The translations under genes were made by a program, and so were the position numbers. A stretch of DNA of 41,676 nucleotides from a virus: positions 1 to 41,676 of IMG/VR virus record IMGVR_UViG_3300031951_000398; one strand, given 5' to 3'. This document shows, piece after piece, positions 37,791-41,676 of this stretch (position 1 is the stretch's first letter; each line of letters starts with the position of its first letter). The notes below the pieces were generated by a model. It was not told the DNA's origin and searched no databases. It saw only the letters and a list, made by a program, of their open reading frames with translations.

Positions 37791-40091
37791 TTATAGGGTG
37801 CAAGCTCCACCCGCGCAGCCTTGGGTGTCATCTTGCGGTTCTTCGATTTTTACTTCTTGTTTAACTTCTTGTTTCGTATGTAATGCGGTCTGCGTGTCGC
37901 CGTCAAACGTATTTGTGTAGTAAAGATTTTTAATACCATACTTATAAGCCAACATTAAGTCTCCAACAAGTTCTCCTTGGCTTGGAATTTTATTTGGATA
38001 GCGAGTGGCGTTGTAATAAAGGTTAGTTGAAATGCTCATGTCAACAAACTTTTGAAGAGCAGCAACTACTTTTAAATATCCTTGATTGTTCGGCATTTCA
38101 AATGCAAGAGTATAATTATCCTTGTTATTTTTGATATGAGGAACAACAACAGGAATAACACCAGCCTTTGAACGCTTATAAGAAATCAATGAGCGTGGAG
38201 GCTCAATGCCATTAGTTGATGATTGAATTACAGAACTAGATTCGACAGGCATCAAAGCAGTCAAAGTGCTGTGACGCATACCGTGAGCTTTGATTTCCTT
38301 TCGCAGATCTTCCCAATCGCAATGAAGCTTTTCAGTAACGAACTCATCAATATTCTTGCAATAAGTGTCAATTGGCAGAACGCCCTTTGAGAACTTTGTT
38401 TCAGAGAACAAAGCGCATGGACCCTTTTCTTGAGCCATCTTAACTGAAGCCTTGATGAGATTATAACTCACAAGTTCCATGATAGCGGCAGCTTTGTTGG
38501 CAGCATTCTTATCGGTATACTTAACTCCAATATTAGCAAGATAGCCAGCGAGATTACTGACGCCAACTCCAAGACTGCGACGATTCTTGGCAAAATTAGC
38601 AGCGGCAGGAACGAAATAATTTTGATGATCGATTAGGGCGTCAAGCATACGAACAATAATTTCGCATACAGATTCCATCTCATCCTTAACTACTTCAAGA
38701 AGATTAACGGCAGATAAAATACAAACGCCGATTTCTCCATTAGGATCATTCAAATCTTTGATTGGCTTGAGCGGATGATTAACCTCAAGGCAAAGATTGC
38801 TGGTATCTACTTGGGCATTCCAAGAGCCATGTGAATTTGCATGGTCAACATTCATCAAATAAATGCGGCCAGTTTCTACACGCTCCTTAGAGAACAAGAA
38901 GAACAGATCGCGAGCATTTACTATCTTTTTAAACTTGAGAGACTTATTCTTTTCTGCCGCTTCGTAAAGCTCTTTAAACTCGGGCATACCAAAGCTATTC
39001 CAAAGTTCTGGAACCTCATGATAAGAGAAAAGAGTGATGCTTTCGTTTTTAATTAGACGATCATAAAATGTACGATCAAACCCAATGCAGTAATCAAGCT
39101 TACGAACTCGGTTATCATCAGTGCCAGCGTTATTCTTTAGAACAAGAATGTCTTCAATATCATGATGGAACCAAGCCATATTCACTGTTGCCGAGCCACC
39201 ACGAATGCCGTTCTGATGGCAAGACTTCACGGTAGACTCAAACATCTTAAGGAATGGAACTGGTCCAGTATGACTAACCATGCCACCCTTAACTGGCGCA
39301 TTGACGGCGCGAAGACGACTTGCGTTAATACCGATGCCATAACGATTTGCAGTAGCAAAACCAATGGCGCTATTATTAGCGAAGATAGAATCCAACGAAT
39401 CATCTACGCTGAACAAGGCACAAGAAGCATAAGACTTTAGAGTTGTTCTAACTCCAGCCATGATTGGCGTGGGAAGATTAATCTTATGTTGGCTAAAATA
39501 ATTGTAAGCCTTCTTGATATAATTAGTCCGATCACCCTTATAATCCTTGAACAAGGTCATTGCAATAAGCATATAGGCGAATTGCGGGGTTTCGTATAGC
39601 TTCTTGGTAGTTCTGTTCTGAACTAGATACTTTTCACAAAGCTGCTTAATGCCAGCGTATGTAAAAATAAAATCACGATCATGACGAAGGCATTCATCGA
39701 ACTTATGAAACTCACGCTCATCATACCATTCAAGAATGGCGGGATCATAAACTTTATTTTTAATATTATCTTTTACGAAATCAATAAGCTTGGGGGCATT
39801 TTTGCCGCCCCAAACTTCTTTGCGTAATTGATAATTTAAAAGACGAGAAGCAACATATTGATACTGAGGCTTTTCTTCAGAAATTAATCCAGCAGCAGCT
39901 TCAATCAATGTGTTGTGGATATCTCTAGATGAGATTCCATCAAAGAAAGAAAGGTTTGCATTCATAGCAACTTCCTCAAAAGAGGTATCGTTGATGCCAG
40001 TGCAAGCCCATTCAAGAACTTTATTGATTTTATCGGCGTCGAACTTCTCAATTTCTCCGCTTCTCTTCTTTACTGTCATTAATTTTTTCAT
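37791..40091 (-). CDS. nrdA: Ribonucleotide reductase class I, large subunit
   Basis: 766 residues; R1 of class I. An N-terminal ATP-cone-like region (VKKRSGEIEKFDADKI) is followed by the catalytic cysteines in SYASCALFS and VCILSAVNL, the active-site NLCLEVNHP (Asn, Cys, Glu), the radical-transfer tyrosines in STNLYYNATRYP, and the redox pair in the C-terminal GCAGGACTL. It makes deoxynucleotides from NDPs for phage DNA. I used the ATG at 40,089-40,091; another at 40,077-40,079 would remove four residues and a TTG at 40,133 is unlikely. No intron or intein seen. Confidence 0.95.
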   Translation of the reverse strand: MKKLMTVKKRSGEIEKFDADKINKVLEWACTGINDTSFEEVAMNANLSFFDGISSRDIHNTLIEAAAGLISEEKPQYQYVASRLLNYQLRKEVWGGKNAPKLIDFVKDNIKNKVYDPAILEWYDEREFHKFDECLRHDRDFIFTYAGIKQLCEKYLVQNRTTKKLYETPQFAYMLIAMTLFKDYKGDRTNYIKKAYNYFSQHKINLPTPIMAGVRTTLKSYASCALFSVDDSLDSIFANNSAIGFATANRYGIGINASRLRAVNAPVKGGMVSHTGPVPFLKMFESTVKSCHQNGIRGGSATVNMAWFHHDIEDILVLKNNAGTDDNRVRKLDYCIGFDRTFYDRLIKNESITLFSYHEVPELWNSFGMPEFKELYEAAEKNKSLKFKKIVNARDLFFLFSKERVETGRIYLMNVDHANSHGSWNAQVDTSNLCLEVNHPLKPIKDLNDPNGEIGVCILSAVNLLEVVKDEMESVCEIIVRMLDALIDHQNYFVPAAANFAKNRRSLGVGVSNLAGYLANIGVKYTDKNAANKAAAIMELVSYNLIKASVKMAQEKGPCALFSETKFSKGVLPIDTYCKNIDEFVTEKLHCDWEDLRKEIKAHGMRHSTLTALMPVESSSVIQSSTNGIEPPRSLISYKRSKAGVIPVVVPHIKNNKDNYTLAFEMPNNQGYLKVVAALQKFVDMSISTNLYYNATRYPNKIPSQGELVGDLMLAYKYGIKNLYYTNTFDGDTQTALHTKQEVKQEVKIEEPQDDTQGCAGGACTL

Positions 40092-40163
40092 AAAAAGTAA
40101 AATAGGGTAAATGGTTTTACATGAAAACCACAATCAGCCATGAAAGAAAATTTCTGGCTAGAA

Positions 40164-40634
40164 TTATTTGTAACGCTTAACAAAAGTTAGTGTATCCAAA
40201 CTAAATCCGTTGTTCATATAAAACATTTGGATTCTTGGATCACCGCCATTAGACATATAATGGCACGACAAAAAGTCAATACCTTTTGCAACGATATGTT
40301 TTTCAACAGCTTCAATTACTCTGAAGCCTCCAATGCCTGACTTGCTAGTTGAGACCCAAATGATTTCATTTAGACCCATTTTACCGCAAGCCCAATCTTG
40401 GGTAATTATACCTACAAAAATAGATGTAGGTTTGTCATTTTCAAAATGAACAAAGACAACAGCATTTTCCTTGAAAGATAAAAGGATCTGATATATCTGA
40501 TCTTTCAGATGATCGATGTTCCAATCCCCAGCAACATGACGCTGCTTTTTAAGAACCTTTTGCAGAAGATCACCCTGCTCCATCTCAGTTAAGATGGAGC
40601 GGAGTTCCTTGATATCCATTATTCTCTTAACCAT
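40164..40634 (-). CDS. GNAT-family acetyltransferase-like protein
   Basis: 156 residues with the GNAT pattern: a long helical start, VVFVHFENDKPTSIFVGIIT (strands), EIIWVSTSKSGIGGFRVIEA (possible acetyl-CoA loop G-x-G-G with the helix after it), VEKHIVAKGIDFLSCHYMSN and a closing MFYMNNGFSL. Phage GNATs of this type are common near structural or reductase genes and may acetylate host proteins; the target is unknown. The start shares TAATG with the gene upstream. Confidence 0.75.
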   Translation of the reverse strand: MVKRIMDIKELRSILTEMEQGDLLQKVLKKQRHVAGDWNIDHLKDQIYQILLSFKENAVVFVHFENDKPTSIFVGIITQDWACGKMGLNEIIWVSTSKSGIGGFRVIEAVEKHIVAKGIDFLSCHYMSNGGDPRIQMFYMNNGFSLDTLTFVKRYK

Positions 40635-41395
40635 TATTTAATGAATTTAAGAAGTGCGCGAGCTTCTTTCGAAGGGATATCTGACCAAGACTTCCAATTG
40701 GCTGCATCTTCATTTCGATAAGATTCGTCTTTCCAAAGTTCACGAAGCCACTTTTTGAAGTCTGAGAATTCGCCTCCAGTTTCAGCAAATTTTTTGCTAA
40801 GAATTCCTTGCGGAGAAACATCAGCAGATCCATCTACAGTTAGAGCGGAGGCTTTGGCTCCATTGCCTTTGGCAATTTCATCTTCACCAACGATATGAAT
40901 TCCAAGATAATTTCTTACTGTGCGAACAAAGGAACGGTTTGCCGCAATAGTCTCAAGAAACTTTTGCCCAAAGCCATCTGTATTTTCAAAAGTTGCATTT
41001 GCAACATCCATAGACGAAATCGTAGTCCATTCATCTTCTGAGCTATTAACATTAGTTTCGAAATTATTGATCCAATCAATAGAACATGAAGCTACGACAT
41101 AATCACGCTCCAGCTTTGGAAACTGGAATTGAACGCGAGAATAGCCACGAAGCTTTGCGACCTCCTTGATTCCCCCCAGCTTAATCAGAAGCTGTTCGTC
41201 GCGAAGACCATCGCCTGTCTCTGGAACAGGTTGGTTTCTACGATTGAACCAATCTTTATTTGGGTAAAGGTGCGTAGGGTTGACCATTGCGCGCCAATTT
41301 ACTGTACCATCTTTATTAAAGATGTAGTTTACATTGTTGATAAGTCCGCGTTCATCACGAACTGATGGCCTGTCGATTTTTGGTGTTTCGCTCAT
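40634..41395 (-). CDS. Phage protein, possibly DNA-annealing-like
   Basis: 253 residues starting at the ATG at 41,393-41,395 (MSETPKIDRPSVRDERGLIN); a TTG at 41,446 would add 17 residues. Blocks include GTVNWRAMVNPTHLYPNKDW, YVVASCSIDWINNF, MDVANATFENTDGFGQKFLE and ETIAANRSFVRTVRNYLGIH, a helical NRxFVRxVRxxLG segment reminiscent of the Ala/Asn-Arg-x-x-x-R helix in Rad52- or RecT-type annealing proteins. The C-terminus is helical and Trp-rich. The resemblance is weak, so no symbol is given. Its N-terminus overlaps the partial gene upstream by 41 bases. Confidence 0.55.
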   Translation of the reverse strand: MSETPKIDRPSVRDERGLINNVNYIFNKDGTVNWRAMVNPTHLYPNKDWFNRRNQPVPETGDGLRDEQLLIKLGGIKEVAKLRGYSRVQFQFPKLERDYVVASCSIDWINNFETNVNSSEDEWTTISSMDVANATFENTDGFGQKFLETIAANRSFVRTVRNYLGIHIVGEDEIAKGNGAKASALTVDGSADVSPQGILSKKFAETGGEFSDFKKWLRELWKDESYRNEDAANWKSWSDIPSKEARALLKFIK

Positions 41396-41676
41396 CTTTA
41401 AGAATATAGAAGTGTTCTGCCTCTTCCCAGAAGTCAGGATGATCAACTACTTTTGAATATCTGTCAACCTTTGGTTGATCATTTTTCCATGATAGTTTTG
41501 AAGCGTAAATTTTTCCATCCGAAATAACAATTTTTTCTGATGAGAAAATGCAGTCTTCATTTACCTGATCTGAGTTTTCTATATCCTTTTTACCAAAAAA
41601 ATCTTCTTTGTCAAGCCCAAAGTCAAAGAATTTTTCAGCAAGCCGTCCCCAATCTTGATTATCTTCTGCAATTAAA
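41355..41676 (-). CDS. Partial gene at right edge, unknown protein
   Basis: An open frame enters from beyond the window and continues to a TGA at 41,355-41,357, giving at least 106 residues. It is acidic and hydrophilic, with WGRLAEKFFDFGLDKEDFF, SEKIVISDGKIYASKLSW and HPDFWEEAEHFYILKDER. The frame is open over its whole length and has natural codon use. The start lies outside. No family was recognised. Its end overlaps the following gene by 41 bases in another frame. Confidence 0.65.
   Translation of the reverse strand, partial: LIAEDNQDWGRLAEKFFDFGLDKEDFFGKKDIENSDQVNEDCIFSSEKIVISDGKIYASKLSWKNDQPKVDRYSKVVDHPDFWEEAEHFYILKDERNTKNRQAISS

Noticed and set aside
40088-40141. A 17-codon frame ending in ATGA at the nrdA start
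   Set aside because: It is too short, without a recognised peptide pattern or ribosome-binding site; a leader peptide is possible but unsupported.
1-41676. CRISPR arrays, insertion sequences, integrase or attachment sites
   Set aside because: I saw no regularly spaced repeats, transposase, integrase or flanking direct repeats, and nothing suggesting lysogeny within the window.

Overview
The window looks like a 41.7 kb piece of a large, AT-rich tailed phage, or a phage-derived contig, infecting a Gram-negative host. The phage evidence is a lambda-type tail tip (L, K, I and J homologues), rIIA and rIIB homologues, class I ribonucleotide reductase, a tRNA cluster with CCA encoded in the genes, and trains of small genes joined by ATGA or TAATG overlaps. 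The tail is of siphovirus type, while rIIA/rIIB, NrdAB, the tRNAs and the endonuclease VII-like gene recall large lytic T4-like phages. The host cannot be named. A CsgG homologue only makes sense with an outer membrane.

Layout. 1-4,625, minus strand: small, mostly unknown genes. They include a monocistronic duplicated 100-residue protein with its own promoter and terminator, a frame-broken beta-helix gene and a Staphylococcal-nuclease-like protein. 4,633-5,784, minus: tRNA-Leu, Lys, Ile, Met, Arg and Gly, an endonuclease VII-like HNH gene, a tRNA-like five-arm element and a separate strongly folded RNA candidate. tRNA-Thr lies further on at 7,874-7,948. 5,794-14,791, minus except one lone plus gene: a 2OG-Fe(II) oxygenase, a DUF1599-like protein, rIIB, rIIA, a UV-damage endonuclease and unknowns.

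14,814-20,061, minus: the most unusual part, a five-gene operon with touching or overlapping genes. In order of transcription it encodes CsgF-like, CsgG-like, curlin-like, FecR-domain and CHASE2-adenylate cyclase proteins. Together they would make an amyloid-like exported protein, its outer-membrane pore and cap, a periplasmic FecR protein and a membrane cAMP synthase. I infer that this operon alters the surface or the second-messenger state of the infected cell.

20,078-24,956, minus: unknown genes, a possible glycosyltransferase, a cytidine-deaminase-like protein and a GNAT-like protein. 24,987-36,736, plus: the tail tip operon, in which L, I and J homologues carry inserted PA14-like, carbohydrate-binding-like, von Willebrand A-like and repeated small modules, and J is split around an extra gene. 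36,733-41,676, minus: nrdB, nrdA, a GNAT protein, a 253-residue unknown protein and a partial gene leaving the window. The divergent point is at 24,957-24,986; the convergent point at 36,733-36,736 overlaps by four bases.

Regulation. Several minus-strand units begin at an exact TTGACA box 16-18 bases from a -10-like box, and three of these sit so close to the next start codon that transcripts would be leaderless or nearly so. Shine-Dalgarno sequences are clear before some genes (2,535, 3,613, 3,819) and absent before many others. All functions are assigned from sequence patterns alone; no database search was possible.
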